Shown here: positions 42,501 through 47,530 of the stretch, one piece after another
Layout: each line of letters starts with the position of its first letter
Numbering within the stretch: position 1 is the stretch's first letter
Translations under genes and position numbers: made by a program
Origin: Crossaster papposus
Lineage: Eukaryota; Echinodermata; Asteroidea; Velatida; Solasteridae
NCBI GenBank assembly: GCA_037893245.1
Contig: JBAIAA010000258.1
Coordinates: 1,116,001-1,180,000, forward strand
Length of the DNA stretch: 64,000 nucleotides
Direction of reading: 5' to 3'
Notes under the pieces: model-generated
The model's input: only the letters and a program-made list of their open reading frames with translations
Database searches by the model: none
Told to the model about the DNA's origin: nothing

Positions 42501-43451
42501 TGGGGAAAACTTTCCGTGTATATGTATACGTCCTCCGGCGCGAACTGGTTACAAATACAAATGTGGATACAAATAGCCAAACAATATTTTTCCATCCATA
42601 GGTTTTTAGCATAAACATTGAAACAGTAGAAAAGTAAAAAAACTTGAAACTTGGCTATGACTTGAAATTGCACACTTGCCAATGGTAAGCTGTCTGCAGC
42701 TGCTGTGGCAATGGTAAGCTGGCCGCAGCCGCTGTGCCAATGGTAAGCTGGCCGCAGCGGCTTTACCATTGATACGTGTGTAGTTTCAAGTCGTAGCCAA
42801 GTATAAATTAGGACATGGCCGTCAATCACTATATATGTGTACATACCATCTGACACGTCAGCTGCCAGTTTGGCTTCTTTCTTTAGAAATGTATTTGGAT
42901 CAGCACAGAAATCACTGATGCCCTGTCAAGATAAAGATAAATTACTATACCTCGTACATATTCATGATCTAGAGTGGAATTCTCACTGGTCCATCAGGAG
43001 CCAGCTGCTGTTTTTGCTTTTTACCAAGCACACATAATTCATGGTAAGTACCATACGCATAATAATGTGCAACAGTCTTTTACGCATGCACTTCGCAAAG
43101 CAATCATGAAACTGTCGCATGGGTGTAGTACGCACGCGCAAACGTCGGTCTACATGGCTCTATGAGTTTCATAAGTTCAGTGAATTGTAATGCAAACTGA
43201 ATACATCTATGAGGTACATGTACCGTATATTGAAACAAATATAACATGGTTTATTTTGGGTTGATATTAGCTCCCTGAGGCATTGACAAAACTGAGAGAG
43301 TTAATATTCACTATCCACCCTGTACACATGTACACTGTACATGTACATGTACCGTACTTATGGAGAACTTAAACTTACCAAAGCAACAAACATTTCAGCA
43401 CCAGCCAAGCACCAGACTATCACCATGCCAGTTACACACAATATGGATGAG
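21523..43451 (-). CDS. TTYH: Tweety homolog (TTYH) gene, 3' part in nine coding segments
   Basis: The exons joined on the minus strand encode about 250 residues with consistent phases. The order is a hydrophobic helix (VTGMVIVWCLAGAEMFVAL), G-I-S-D-F-C, Y-Y-M-I-C, a helical extracellular stretch, C-x5-HKDY-x7-C, a second hydrophobic helix (MLLSGVLVGLLFTVTIVATF), a Leu-Pro-Lys junction, an acidic tail V-D-Q-E-D-P-F and a proline-rich C-terminus ending SPPPSYTL...RRH. This order is diagnostic of tweety proteins: five-pass plasma-membrane proteins first described as large-conductance chloride channels, whose cryo-EM structures show no obvious pore. The N-terminal half (first three helices) is not in the window or was missed. 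Introns reach 10 kb and are full of transposons. Confidence 0.88.
21831..21935. repeat. Degenerate CATGTGGACA/CATGTGAATG repeat
   Basis: CATGTGGACA and CATGTGAATG alternate about four times with a period of roughly 20-22 bp. It lies in the last TTYH intron. Confidence 0.7.
21983..22103 (-). CDS. TTYH: TTYH penultimate exon (proline/serine-rich tail)
   Basis: It lies between an acceptor (TGTGTGGTTAG) and a strong donor (CCATCT|GTAAGTACATG). One base completes a Ser codon from the upstream exon. Then come YEPGPSGWGAPASTG, a short alanine run, HTSSSNQPPVGRDGFDSPPPS, ending in phase 0. It is a low-complexity cytoplasmic tail, fitting the TTYH C-terminus. It sits about 10 kb from the preceding exon, across a transposon-filled intron. 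Confidence 0.72.
22759..23085 (+). repeat. Dispersed CCTCAATCCTCCAAAATCCTCCA words
   Basis: At least four imperfect copies of a word of about 24 bp (CATCCTCAATCCT...AAATCCTCCA) occur near 22759, 22813, 22874 and 23057, with unrelated spacers. The origin is not recognised. It could be a degenerate repeat-rich element. Confidence 0.6.
23247..23968. mobile_element. TIR element, AGAGTTG-ATCGAGTC family (about 720 bp)
   Basis: CAGAGTTGTAGATCGAGTC on the left is inverted as GACTCGATTACAACTCTGAG on the right. The right subterminal region contains ACTTGTGATTGACTTATGAT, a roughly 11-bp-spaced GACTT motif as in the arrays at 25602 and 31456. There is no coding frame of note. Confidence 0.6.
24052..24108 (-). 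repeat. tRNA-derived sequence (deleted copy)
   Basis: The minus strand reads GGGCAAGATAGCTCAGTTGG...GGAGGTCGCAGGTTCGGG, with A and B boxes but no anticodon arm. It is flanked by the same AATTTCAAAGTGAACAAAGA as the copy at 24315. Confidence 0.6.
24315..24385 (-). repeat. tRNA-like sequence / SINE head (Thr-AGT-like)
   Basis: On the minus strand GGGCAAGATAGCTCAGTGGG...GGTTCGAGTTCGCC folds as a 71-nt cloverleaf-like sequence, with CCGG...CCGG as anticodon stem and a loop reading AGT. The acceptor pairing is imperfect, and the same unit recurs nearby (24052, 24487), so I treat it as a repeat-borne tRNA derivative, not a functional gene. The flanks (TTGTATCGTAAAATTGGACG and its inverted match near 24160-24195) show it lies in a larger inverted-repeat unit. 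Confidence 0.55.
24487..24515 (+). repeat. tRNA-like 5' half
   Basis: GGGCAAGATAGCTCAGTTGG is the 5' half of the unit at 24315, in the opposite orientation and truncated at the anticodon arm. Confidence 0.6.
24744..25370. repeat. G-rich minisatellite, 14-bp unit GGGGTTGGGGGAAT
   Basis: More than 20 near-perfect units occupy 24903-25215. They are flanked by variant units (GGGGAAAATGGGGT, GGGGGGATATGG) on both sides. Strand asymmetry is extreme: the plus strand has almost no C. Every unit has several G runs, so G-quadruplex formation is likely. All frames stay open, giving false glycine- or proline-rich ORFs. It lies in a TTYH intron, on the non-template strand's complement. Confidence 0.95.
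25602..25668 (+). repeat. Terminal fragment of AGAGTTG family with 11-bp periodicity
   Basis: GACTTGCGAGGACTTGCAGG, GACTTGAATACAACTCTG repeats GACTTG at about 11-bp spacing and ends in the same terminus as the elements at 23247 and 31456. Confidence 0.55.
25669..25785. repeat. Head-to-head tRNA-like halves
   Basis: On the minus strand 25683-25730 reads GGCTAGCTTGGTGGTCGAGT GGTAAGATGTCTG, a tRNA 5' half. On the plus strand 25726-25775 reads GGCTAGCTAGTAAGCAGATC and GTGGGTTCGAGTCCCACCCG, a tRNA 3' half with B box. The two meet at GCTAGC, which suggests an inversion inside a tRNA-derived SINE head. Confidence 0.5.
26536..26785 (+). mobile_element. TTAA-target MITE (CCAGTTCGCGCCGG family), full copy
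   Basis: The TIRs ACAGTTCGCGCCGG and CCGGCGCGAACTGG are flanked by TTAA (26536-26539, 26782-26785); the copy is 250 bp. TTAA targets are used by piggyBac and Kolobok transposases; which one mobilises this family cannot be told from termini alone. Copies occur at 19766, 35818, 39163 and 42315, with a decayed one near 33540. Confidence 0.8.
26889..27095. mobile_element. Palindromic MITE (207 bp)
   Basis: TGTGATAGCATTGTAGCAGT, GGCAGATTT ... on the left is the inverse of AGCTGCCACTGTTC...GCAATGCTATCAC on the right. The arms include GCCGCCAAAATGCTTGTTACC/GGTAACAAGAATATTGGCGGC. The two arms account for nearly the whole element. Confidence 0.75.
27403..27637. mobile_element. Small TIR element with repeated TGCAACAGAAT
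   Basis: TGCTAAATGCAACAGAATTC on the left and GCATTCTGTTGCATTTGGCA on the right are inverted. The same TGCAACAGAAT word recurs internally at 27556, giving subterminal repeats. Confidence 0.6.
27871..27891. repeat. (TA)n microsatellite
   Basis: Ten TA dinucleotides. Confidence 0.9.
28540..29216. mobile_element. TIR element carrying a second RecQ-like helicase fragment
   Basis: CATGACGCGCCCTGAAAATG, ATGCTCGAAAAAAGACCAGC on the left is inverted as GCTGGTCTTTTTTCGCGCAG, CATTTTTTTGGATCGTCATG on the right. The inner arm GGGCGAAGCCCC matches GGGGCTTCGTCCC. The TIR differs from that of the helicase-bearing element at 9040. The element lies in the long TTYH intron. The helicase fragment at 28781-28975 is its only coding trace. 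Confidence 0.65.
28781..28975 (+). pseudogene. RecQ-like helicase N-terminal fragment (second copy)
   Basis: An ATG frame (MVTCSGGDIDKTLFQ) runs to AAATTTCAG|GTAAAT, a plausible donor. After a frameshift or short intron the sequence encodes LFVNLPTGFGKSMFFQA, the Walker A segment, then stops. The Walker A region matches the 9782-10051 fragment (FVNLPTG-Y/F-GKS), while the N-termini differ. Motifs Ia-VI are missing. It is a decayed fragment of a related helicase gene. Confidence 0.6.
29294..29755. mobile_element. TIR element (AGCCAGTTCGGTATTCCAAC), TA target
   Basis: AGCCAGTTCGGTATTCCAAC on the left and GTTGGAATACCAAACTGGCT on the right are inverted, each flanked by TA. The interior is dominated by TTTTCACAC-type words. 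ACATGGRAAACC...CACAAAATRTCCYATTC occurs twice (29466-29547, 29616-29677). Confidence 0.7.
30160..31080. mobile_element. TIR element with GGGGCCGTCCAAAGTTGTCA termini (920 bp)
   Basis: GGGGCCGTCCAAAGTTGTCA then ACATTTTAATGGTCGTACAA on the left is inverted at 31022-31079 (TGTACGACCTTAAAAATGTT, TGACAACTTTGGACGGCCCC). The TIR is about 50 bp. G-rich subterminal blocks follow on both sides. No transposase is visible, and the open frames are small and overlapping. Confidence 0.75.
31456..32282. mobile_element. TIR element filled with an 11-bp minisatellite
   Basis: CAGAGTTGCAATCGAGTCCC, TGCAA on the left is inverted as TTGTAGAGACTCGAACACAA, CTCTCG on the right. TA is present on both outer sides. 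Between them nearly everything is an 11-bp-period array (31550-32250). The right end stands 47 bp from the donor of the TTYH exon 32329-32514. The family also includes 23247 and 25602. Confidence 0.65.
31550..32250. repeat. 11-bp minisatellite in homogeneous variant blocks
   Basis: In order there are about 5 units of GACGTGTGGCG, about 40 of GACGTGTGACG, about 6 of GACAAATGACA, about 6 of GACATATGACA, then three to four of GACTTGCGATG. All keep the 11-bp period. Long R/S/H/T-rich minus-strand frames across it are artefacts, since 11 is not a multiple of 3. Confidence 0.95.
32329..32514 (-). CDS. TTYH: TTYH exon, start of cytoplasmic tail
   Basis: After TTGCTTTCGCAG the exon encodes KLPYAVDQEDPFLPPNDN, TATLERYRRNVEPPPRR, QDNPPAVLPSDPRARPVS and LASSIHGH, ending CACAG|GTACTG in phase 2. 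The acidic D-Q-E-D-P-F segment right after the last helix is the conserved start of the TTYH tail. Phase 2 joins the next exon's C-TAC to give Ser-Tyr. Alternatively, read-through reaches a stop at 32289-32291; the matching phase of 21983-22103 favours splicing. Confidence 0.8.
32722..33487. mobile_element. TIR element with G-rich ends
   Basis: CTAGCCCAGGGGGG...GCGGAGGGGGGCCC on the left is inverted as GGGCCCCCCATCCGCCCCCC, CCTGAGGTAGCC on the right. The interior is AT-rich with no coding frame. It is located in the TTYH intron. Confidence 0.55.
33540..33745 (-). mobile_element. Decayed copy of the TTAA MITE family
   Basis: GATAAACACGTCTCGAGCAA, GAAATATCTGTCAG and GCCGGCCTGAACACGCTTTG follow, in order, the interior of the copy at 35818. 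The ends are eroded. An 86-codon plus-strand open frame across it is therefore not an exon. Confidence 0.5.
33884..33985 (-). CDS. TTYH: TTYH exon, last transmembrane helix
   Basis: The acceptor CTCTCTATTTCTAG and donor CCAAAAG|GTGGGT bound 102 bp encoding IGLTVMLLSGVLVGLLFTVT then IVATFNLVSRLPK. This is a hydrophobic helix followed by Leu-Pro, as in the fifth helix and L-P-R junction of TTYH proteins. It starts with one base completing the codon left by 35557 and ends in phase 2, as the next exon needs. It is a strong exon call from splice sites, phase and position. Confidence 0.85.
34035..34132. mobile_element. Small hairpin MITE (GTGGCTTGTAATTACA family)
   Basis: GTGGCTTGTAATTACAAACG, GGTCTATAGAAGT on the left and ACTTCTCATAGACCCG, TGTGTTAATGCTAGCCATAA on the right form a hairpin. 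It is related to 18030 and 42648. Confidence 0.65.
34170..34260. mobile_element. Partial element with GCTTAGCACAA repeats
   Basis: GGCCAACTTCATGGAGCTGC, TAAGCAC matches the left end of the element at 58815. It is followed by three TTGCTTAGCACAA words and CTTGCTCAGTAA. The right end is missing. Confidence 0.55.
34372..34482 (+). pseudogene. LINE RT fragment
   Basis: It encodes IINTLMQSGNFPQQCKSAIV then RPLLKKQGLDRN. This is the N-terminal RT segment (I-x-N-x-S-L-x-x-G-x-F-P ... V-x-P-L-L-K-K) of CR1/L2-type LINEs. The fragment ends at the element beginning near 34490; continuation beyond 34892 is not convincing. Confidence 0.6.
34490..34892. mobile_element. TIR element (ACGACCGAGGATCCCCTATT)
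   Basis: ACGACCGAGGATCCCCTATT, GTGTTTCCC on the left is inverted as AATAGGGAATCCTCGGTCGT on the right (arms of about 45 bp). CGTAATGGC occurs on both sides (34473-34481, 34884-34892), close to but not exactly at the termini. It interrupts the LINE fragment. Confidence 0.65.
35557..35696 (-). CDS. TTYH: TTYH exon with conserved Cys-HKDY-Cys segment
   Basis: It is bounded by ATTTGTTTAG and GATTCGGT|GTAAGT. It encodes PTIAEAKTTLDSVTSSVLKL, then SGNLDCQSSGLHKDYVTSLY and SVCYDS. The C-x5-H-K-D-Y-x7-C spacing matches the extracellular loop before the fifth helix in TTYH proteins, where cysteines form a disulfide. An internal alternative acceptor (ATTGCAG) would break the phase, so the upstream one is chosen. 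Phase 0 in, phase 2 out. Confidence 0.85.
35818..35998 (-). mobile_element. TTAA MITE family copy, truncated
   Basis: TTAACCAGTTCGCGCCGGAG starts the copy. The interior GGTACCATCGGCCTGAACCC matches 26536 in reverse. The far terminus is missing after GTTAAAATAATCC. Confidence 0.7.
36154..36296. repeat. Flanking direct repeat (ACCAAACTGGCTAAATATGG)
   Basis: CTTCGTCAAGATACGCGTAC, CAAACTGGCTAAATATGG... is present at 36154-36205. It appears again, split by the next element, at 36284-36296 and 36903-36945. The repeat gives the empty-site sequence for that element. Confidence 0.7.
36297..36902. mobile_element. TA-target TIR element filled with 11-bp ATCGAG repeats (606 bp)
   Basis: CAGTGCATTTCATAAGTTAG...CTAACTTATGAAATGTACTG forms a TIR of about 40 bp with one mismatch, running into ATATCGAGCCGCTCGA. 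TA flanks both sides, and the neighbouring copy of the target shows the uninterrupted site. Two array blocks (36366-36530, 36630-36845) repeat ATCGAG every 11 bp with variable spacer bases, separated by about 100 bp. TIR start and TA target resemble Tc1/mariner. Confidence 0.85.
36969..37061 (-). CDS. TTYH: TTYH exon (extracellular helical segment)
   Basis: The acceptor TTTTTCTCTTTAG and donor GCAGGA|GTAAGA bound 93 bp, exactly 31 codons in phase 0. They encode DLSSANTNLALAGTTLDSIA then SLAKGFYDIAG. The sequence is alpha-helical and polar, as expected for the extracellular region after the N-P-F-type segment of TTYH. It lies 135 bp from the Harbinger relic. Confidence 0.8.
38405..38833 (+). 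pseudogene. Possible second (Myb-like accessory) Harbinger protein, C-terminal fragment
   Basis: After a TTTATTGCAG acceptor-like site the plus frame gives KDLLTKLEASIASTSSRPDL, then ITNRKMYELDKFTSGN, a stop, and EEKAMVAKEHLKVSQYLNAN ending PAEDNA. The adjacent frame has an acidic run (D-K-D-N-A-A-D-D-D-D-D-D). It lies inside the Harbinger relic, opposite to the transposase, where such elements encode a DNA-binding partner. Sequence identity to that family is not demonstrable by eye. Confidence 0.35.
39163..39343 (+). mobile_element. TTAA MITE family copy, nested
   Basis: CCAGTTCGCGCCGGGATTAT on the left and CCGGCGCGAACTGGTTAA on the right. The left TTAA is lost. The copy has an internal deletion relative to 26536. 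Confidence 0.75.
39463..39897. mobile_element. Mutator-like MITE related to 50307
   Basis: TTGGTTGCAAGACGTCCTAA, TGCAGCGTGCGTAGGC and GCGGGCGCCCT on the left are inverted on the right (GGGCGCCCGC, GATTAGGACG, TTGCAACCAAGACTA). A second inverted layer (CACGCGCATG/CATGCGCGTG) sits inside. The termini match the element at 50307, which has a 9-bp target duplication. Confidence 0.65.
40500..40750 (-). pseudogene. PIF/Harbinger transposase, N-terminal fragment
   Basis: The minus strand begins near the right terminus of the relic and encodes RRERLFRDRINPL. After a frameshift it encodes DDEIRGRYRSSQKGIFQIV then KDLRHVWTLERPTRIVSHFP. This is the R-x-F-R-x-R-x-N-P-L ... D-E-x-x-x-R-Y-R ... I-x-x-I-V ... 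R-x-T block that opens Harbinger (DDE_Tnp_4-type) transposases. The catalytic DDE core is missing, so the element is dead. Confidence 0.7.
41365..41490. repeat. Interleaved TACCACAGG/CCTGTGGTA hairpins
   Basis: TATTACCACAGG, ATTACCACATTACCACAGGG, CCTGTGGTAATGTCC, GTGTGGTAATATCCTGTGGT and CCTGTGGTAATACCACAG follow one another in both orientations, allowing several alternative hairpins. It lies in a TTYH intron. Confidence 0.7.
41834..41877 (-). CDS. TTYH: TTYH exon (Tyr-Tyr-x-x-Cys)
   Basis: The exon lies between TGCAGTTTTTCTAG and GGCAAG|GTAAGT. Its first two bases complete an Asp codon, then YYMICGKTTSPFGK, ending in phase 0. In TTYH proteins a Y-Y-L-x-C ... N/S-P-F segment follows the S-D-F-C region by about 25 residues; spacing and order match. 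At 44 bp it is too short to stand alone, and the call depends on its neighbours. Confidence 0.82.
42315..42550 (+). mobile_element. TTAA MITE family copy
   Basis: It runs CCAGTACGCGCCAGGATTAT...CCGGCGCGAACTGGTTA, with both TTAA sites mutated by one base. The interior matches 26536 over its length. Confidence 0.75.
42648..42820. mobile_element. Small MITE with internal tandem repeat
   Basis: TTGGCTATGACTTGAAATTG, CACAC on the left and GTGTGTAGTTTCAAGTCGTA, GCCAAG on the right are inverted. AATGGTAAGCTG...GCAGC..CTGTG is repeated three times inside. It is the same family as 18030 and 34035. Confidence 0.7.
42847..42922 (-). CDS. TTYH: TTYH exon (Gly-x-Ser-Asp-Phe-Cys)
   Basis: Bounded by TCTTTATCTTGACAG and TCAGATG|GTATGT, 76 bp encode GISDFCADPNTFLKKEAKLA then ADVSD plus one base. 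The G-x-S-D-F-C segment directly after a transmembrane helix, followed by an acidic linker to Y-Y-x-x-C, is the most characteristic stretch of tweety homologs. Phase 0 in, phase 1 out; both neighbours agree. Confidence 0.88.
43379..43451 (-). CDS. TTYH: TTYH exon, transmembrane helix
   Basis: The acceptor TTTGTATTCAACAG and near-perfect donor TTTG|GTAAGT bound 73 bp encoding SSILCVTGMVIVWCLAGAEM, FVAL. It is a hydrophobic helix leading directly into G-I-S-D-F-C of the next exon, as in the fourth helix of TTYH. The first base completes a codon begun upstream, so at least one more exon exists at higher coordinates. None was found between here and 64000 with a matching phase. Confidence 0.85.
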
Positions 43452-44131
43452 CTGTTGAATACAAAAAAAACACACGTTTAAAAGTGGGAATTGGTACCAG
43501 ACAGGAAGATAAGTAAATATAAAGAAGAGAGCAACAAAGAACCAAAAATGTTGTAATCGTAATAAAAGTCAAATGTTACAAAAGTACTGTACACATTATT
43601 GCCTGCCAATTGTAAAACCAACATAAAACCAAACATTTGGTCTACAGATTCTAAAATAAGAAAGTACTCGTACAGTGCATAAGTGCGTGTACGAACATTT
43701 CGTACGTATTGTGGACCTACGAAAAATTGACGTCCACAGGATGCGAGAAAAGGTTACTGATTGTGGACTTGCACGTACCGGTATGTCCACAGTCAGTTTT
43801 ACCCTTTCTAAAGGTTAAAATGGGTTAGGAATGTAGAACACATAAGAGGCCCAGAATCAAAATTTGGGTTTCAAAAGATTCCTACAAGCGAGAAAAATGT
43901 GCATTTAGCCAATGTTTTCTTAACTAACGGGAAAAAAGACATGATAAAGTATGGTATGTACAAATGTACATGTACATGAAGACAAGTTAATGTCCACAGT
44001 ACGTATAGAAGGTAAAGTAGTGTGTCTACAAACAAGTTAAATAAATTTTGTAAAACAGTTATTGCAAAGTCAAGAACAATCTACTTTGTTTGTACATAGT
44101 GTTTCTAAATTCAGTACCCTGTGGAGACCTT
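43452..44131. other. Intronic stretch, nothing recognised
   Basis: TTYH intron sequence rich in GTACATGTAC-type words. No coding or structured repeat is evident. Confidence 0.5.
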
Positions 44132-44711
44132 CAACCGATTTCACGAAACCTTACGCAATTGCATAAGCCCCCTTGCGCCACAACTTATTGCGTAAGCTGC
44201 GCTACTTTTGTTTGCTGCGCAACATTTCGCTTACGACAGTTTCACGAAAGTTTGACAGTGCGCAAGTCCGCGGCTTACGCAACAAATTATGGCGTACATG
44301 TAGCTTGCACAGGGGCAGTTTCACGGGAAAGGTTGCAAAATGAAAAATAGGTAATCGATGCTTTATTTCACAAGAAGACTTTGTGGGAATTTGCTGGTTT
44401 TTGTCCTACAAGGACCTCTATGTTGTAGGAGTCTCCAAAAATAATTTCACAGTTTTACGTATTACGATTCTCAAATTATAAGCTCACATGAGTGCTAAAA
44501 CACAAGATTTGGAGTCTCATTCACATTTTCTTGGAACTGCAATTGATGAGAAATAAAAATTAAATGCCACAGGAACCACCCAGACTTGCAAGGACATAGA
44601 AGTATGTCCCCAAAATCTGTACACCAGATTTCATTAGGCTGGGCCAACTCATTTGTTTGTTATGCTATTTTGAGTTAGACGTTGATTTGTTCGTTAAAGG
44701 TTTTTTCCAAA

Positions 44712-44728
44712 TGTCCTTTCCTGAACAT
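44712..44728 (+). repeat. Box copy 1 (TGTCCTTTCCTGAACAT)
   Basis: Exact box, preceded by TTGTTCGTTAAAGG 17-31 bases upstream. Confidence 0.85.
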
Positions 44729-44889
44729 GATATTTTTTCTAGAATGAAAAGAAAGGAAACACAACTTATTGCCTGTCAAAATGATGCTACATACTCCAGT
44801 AATAAAATATAAAAATATTGGAATTGGGAAATCACAAGTAAATTTGATAAAGCAGCAGTCGCATATGCCACGCAAATGTTCGTTAAAAA

Positions 44890-44906
44890 TGTCCTTTCCT
44901 GAACAT
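44890..44906 (+). repeat. Box copy 2
   Basis: Exact box, preceded by ATGTTCGTTAAAAA. Confidence 0.85.
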
Positions 44907-45052
44907 GGCCTCCCCTTTTTTACATGAAGTCAGGGATAAAACTTGTTTGACATAAACATGTACCTAGAGGTAGACTTACTTGATTTAACAGACTATACAA
45001 AGATTCAGACTCGAACCCTGCTTGCTGTTGTGACATTGTCGTTAAACTGCAT

Positions 45053-45069
45053 TGTCCTTTCCTGAACAT
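45053..45069 (+). repeat. Box copy 3
   Basis: Exact box, preceded by CATTGTCGTTAAACTGCAT. Confidence 0.85.
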
Positions 45070-45404
45070 ATAGTTTAACGGAGTACTTGCAAAAGCCATT
45101 GTTGCTTAAATTTGATGAAGTATATGCTTATATTGTCTGTAGAGTTTATGTTTTAAAATTAAAACCAACTATGGCCAGAAAGTGTTAGTGTTTTGTTCTT
45201 AAAGGTCATTTACTCACTCGTGTTTACACACAGTATGAGTACACATGTGCATATACATTTATCTTTACAAGTCACACTTAAATCCAATATTTGTCAGGAA
45301 TTGGCTGATCTACAGTTCCATATCATCACTTTCACAAAATACATGCATTAGTTTGAGTCAATTTAATTATAATTTACTGTTTTAGTCTAGTTCTGTGTAT
45401 TCAA

Positions 45405-45421
45405 GTGTTCAGGAAAGGACA
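45405..45421 (-). repeat. Box copy 4 (inverted)
   Basis: Reverse complement TGTCCTTTCCTGAACAC. On that strand it is preceded by CAACTCGTTAAA and an A run, so the GTTAAA lead is kept in the inverted orientation. Confidence 0.85.
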
Positions 45422-45604
45422 CTTTTTTTTAACGAGTTGAGCAACATCTGTTAGACACTCTTTTAACAGTTCTTTCTGTGTGTCCAGCCATTTGATTAGT
45501 TTTACCTATATATCAGAGCTTTGTGACACACACGGTTAGTTTGCGAGGGTTGCTATTTTCTGTTAAAGTACATATAGGACCATGTTGAACATTGTTAAAA
45601 TGTG

Positions 45605-45621
45605 TGTCCTTTCCTGAACAT
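45605..45621 (+). repeat. Box copy 5
   Basis: Exact box, preceded by CATTGTTAAAATGTG. Confidence 0.85.
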
Positions 45622-45767
45622 AAATGAAAATGATATATGTATTTAACCAAAAACTTCTGAAGTAATTTTATCAGAATTTTGTGTAAAACAGTAAATTGGT
45701 CAAGATTGGTATTCTTTTATTGAAATTGTCACTGAAAAACTTGTATATTGATCATTGTTAAAAATTG

Positions 45768-45784
45768 TGTCCTTTCCTGAACAT
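45768..45784 (+). repeat. Box copy 6
   Basis: Exact box, preceded by CATTGTTAAAAATTG. Confidence 0.85.
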
Positions 45785-46131
45785 GTTTTAAACATTTAAC
45801 AAGGAACAAGTACAGATACACATGAACCTTCCTCCGTGTATACAAGTGTACAAACACTTCAAACTGTTTTGGGCGTGATGTGCCTATTCCTTAGACCCCA
45901 TTTTGTAGAAAGCACCATGCTAACTGAATAAAGTTCACTGGATAATAGTTTAATTATCTAAGCATTTCTTGTTGGGGCATACACTGTACGTGTATCAATG
46001 TCTCAATTTAAAGTTATTTTCACCAGCAATGATTATTAATCATTTACAGTGATGGACATTACTTTAGTTTACTTTATTGTCATGTAGGAAATGCACGGTG
46101 CTATGCTACATGTAGAACTTGTTAAATATTG

Positions 46132-46148
46132 TGTCCTTTCCTGAACGT
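46132..46148 (+). repeat. Box copy 7
   Basis: One change at the end (GAACGT), preceded by CTTGTTAAATATTG. Confidence 0.85.
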
Positions 46149-46527
46149 AAATACACAGCAGTTAGTTGCAGCATTAACAAGGTACAAACTGATCTGCCTC
46201 ACAAATGTATTTACATGTACATGTACCTCCCAACTCTAAACAAAAAAACACACCTAAATAACACTTTTACAAATAAATAAGTTACTCTTAAACATGCTTT
46301 ACCTACATGTAGTATGTTGGTGTACATAGTAACACATCATGCACGCTGTACATGTTTATCAAACATATTTTATCAGTTTTATTTAAGTTTCTTAACAAAC
46401 TATGTTCATGTCATTACATTGCTACTCTATTGCCACTCTTTATTACTAGTTTTAGGGTTATTTTTCTTGTAAAGTTCATTCTCATAAGATCAAATTTTAG
46501 ACCGAATGTAGTATTTGTTAAAATTGT

Positions 46528-46544
46528 TGTCCTTTCCTGAACAC
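46528..46544 (+). repeat. Box copy 8
   Basis: One change at the end (GAACAC), preceded by TTTGTTAAAATTGT. Confidence 0.85.
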
Positions 46545-47530
46545 AATGAACCCTTTTCATAGCCATGATAAAGACCATGGTAACTCTATAACGCAGCACA
46601 CTATCAATGCAATTTCTTTGCCAATTGTTCTACCATGCATACAGCCCTTGGACAAAAGTGCAAATAATCAGCAGGCTCATGGTTTCCTGTAAAACAGAAA
46701 TGAAAGTTTGTGTTTCAAGGAAAACAAGTTATAAAACTGAATTTTCCGTCAATATATGAAATTACATGTCTTTTTCGTAGCCTAGAGTGCATTAATATTC
46801 AAGACATGACTACTGTAATGACTTTCAATCATTTTAAAGCAACTCCAAGCATGTTTGAGATGTGGAATTAGCAGTTTATGATACCTACCTCCATTTCACC
46901 AATTCTATAGTCTGCAAAGTGTAAAGTGTCTTAAAATTAAAACGAAAAAATGTTTCAGCTTTGCCATTCACATTTTCTAGTACCTTTATGTATGTACTTT
47001 CAACAAATAACCATGTTTTAGCGATACAACAAGTTTCATTTTTGACCCCCCGTGAGACTTTTTTGCAACCTTTCCCGTGAAACTGCCCACAGTCAATTTA
47101 GGTGGCGTAAGATATGGCGTCGCGACTGAAAATGACCTATTTTACCAGCAAATCGTAATTGACGTGGAGCCCGTCATTGCTCAATTTATTAAGCTTGATA
47201 AAAGACACTCACAGTTTCATGATTGAAGTAAAAGAATCACTATTTTACCCGTGACAGAATTGTTAATGTTGCCACACAATTTCGCAGAAAGTCGGACAAA
47301 ACTATTTTCAAAATGGTGGGCGAAGGTGATACAACGACGATTTTGTGAAAGAACACAATAATACGCAAACAGTCGTCGTAAATGCTGTTTAAAACGTTGC
47401 GCAGCTACGCCAAGTTTTGTGAAATGCTCCGTAAGGAAATGGAGCAGCTATGCAACATTTTTGTTGCGTAAGCCTTACGCCACTTTTGAAAATGGTGCAA
47501 GCTACGCACTTTTCGTGAAATCGGCTGCAG

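Larger units (their letters stand above)
44132..47527. mobile_element. Harbinger-like TIR element (3.4 kb) with eight-copy internal box
   Basis: The ends CAACCGATTTCACGAAACC and CGTGAAATCGGCTG share the terminus of the relic at 37197. A second inverted pair (CAGTTTCACGGGAAAGGTTG at 44322, CAACCTTTCCCGTGAAACTG at 47068) lies inside. Subterminal CTTACGC words recur. No transposase is seen. The core (44.7-46.5 kb) carries a conserved 17-bp box eight times, each listed separately. Target duplications are not convincing (CTT versus CAG). Confidence 0.65.

Noticed and set aside
44132-47527. CTG/CAG target duplication for this element
   Set aside because: The left flank is CTT and the right is CAG. 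Related termini alone support the call.
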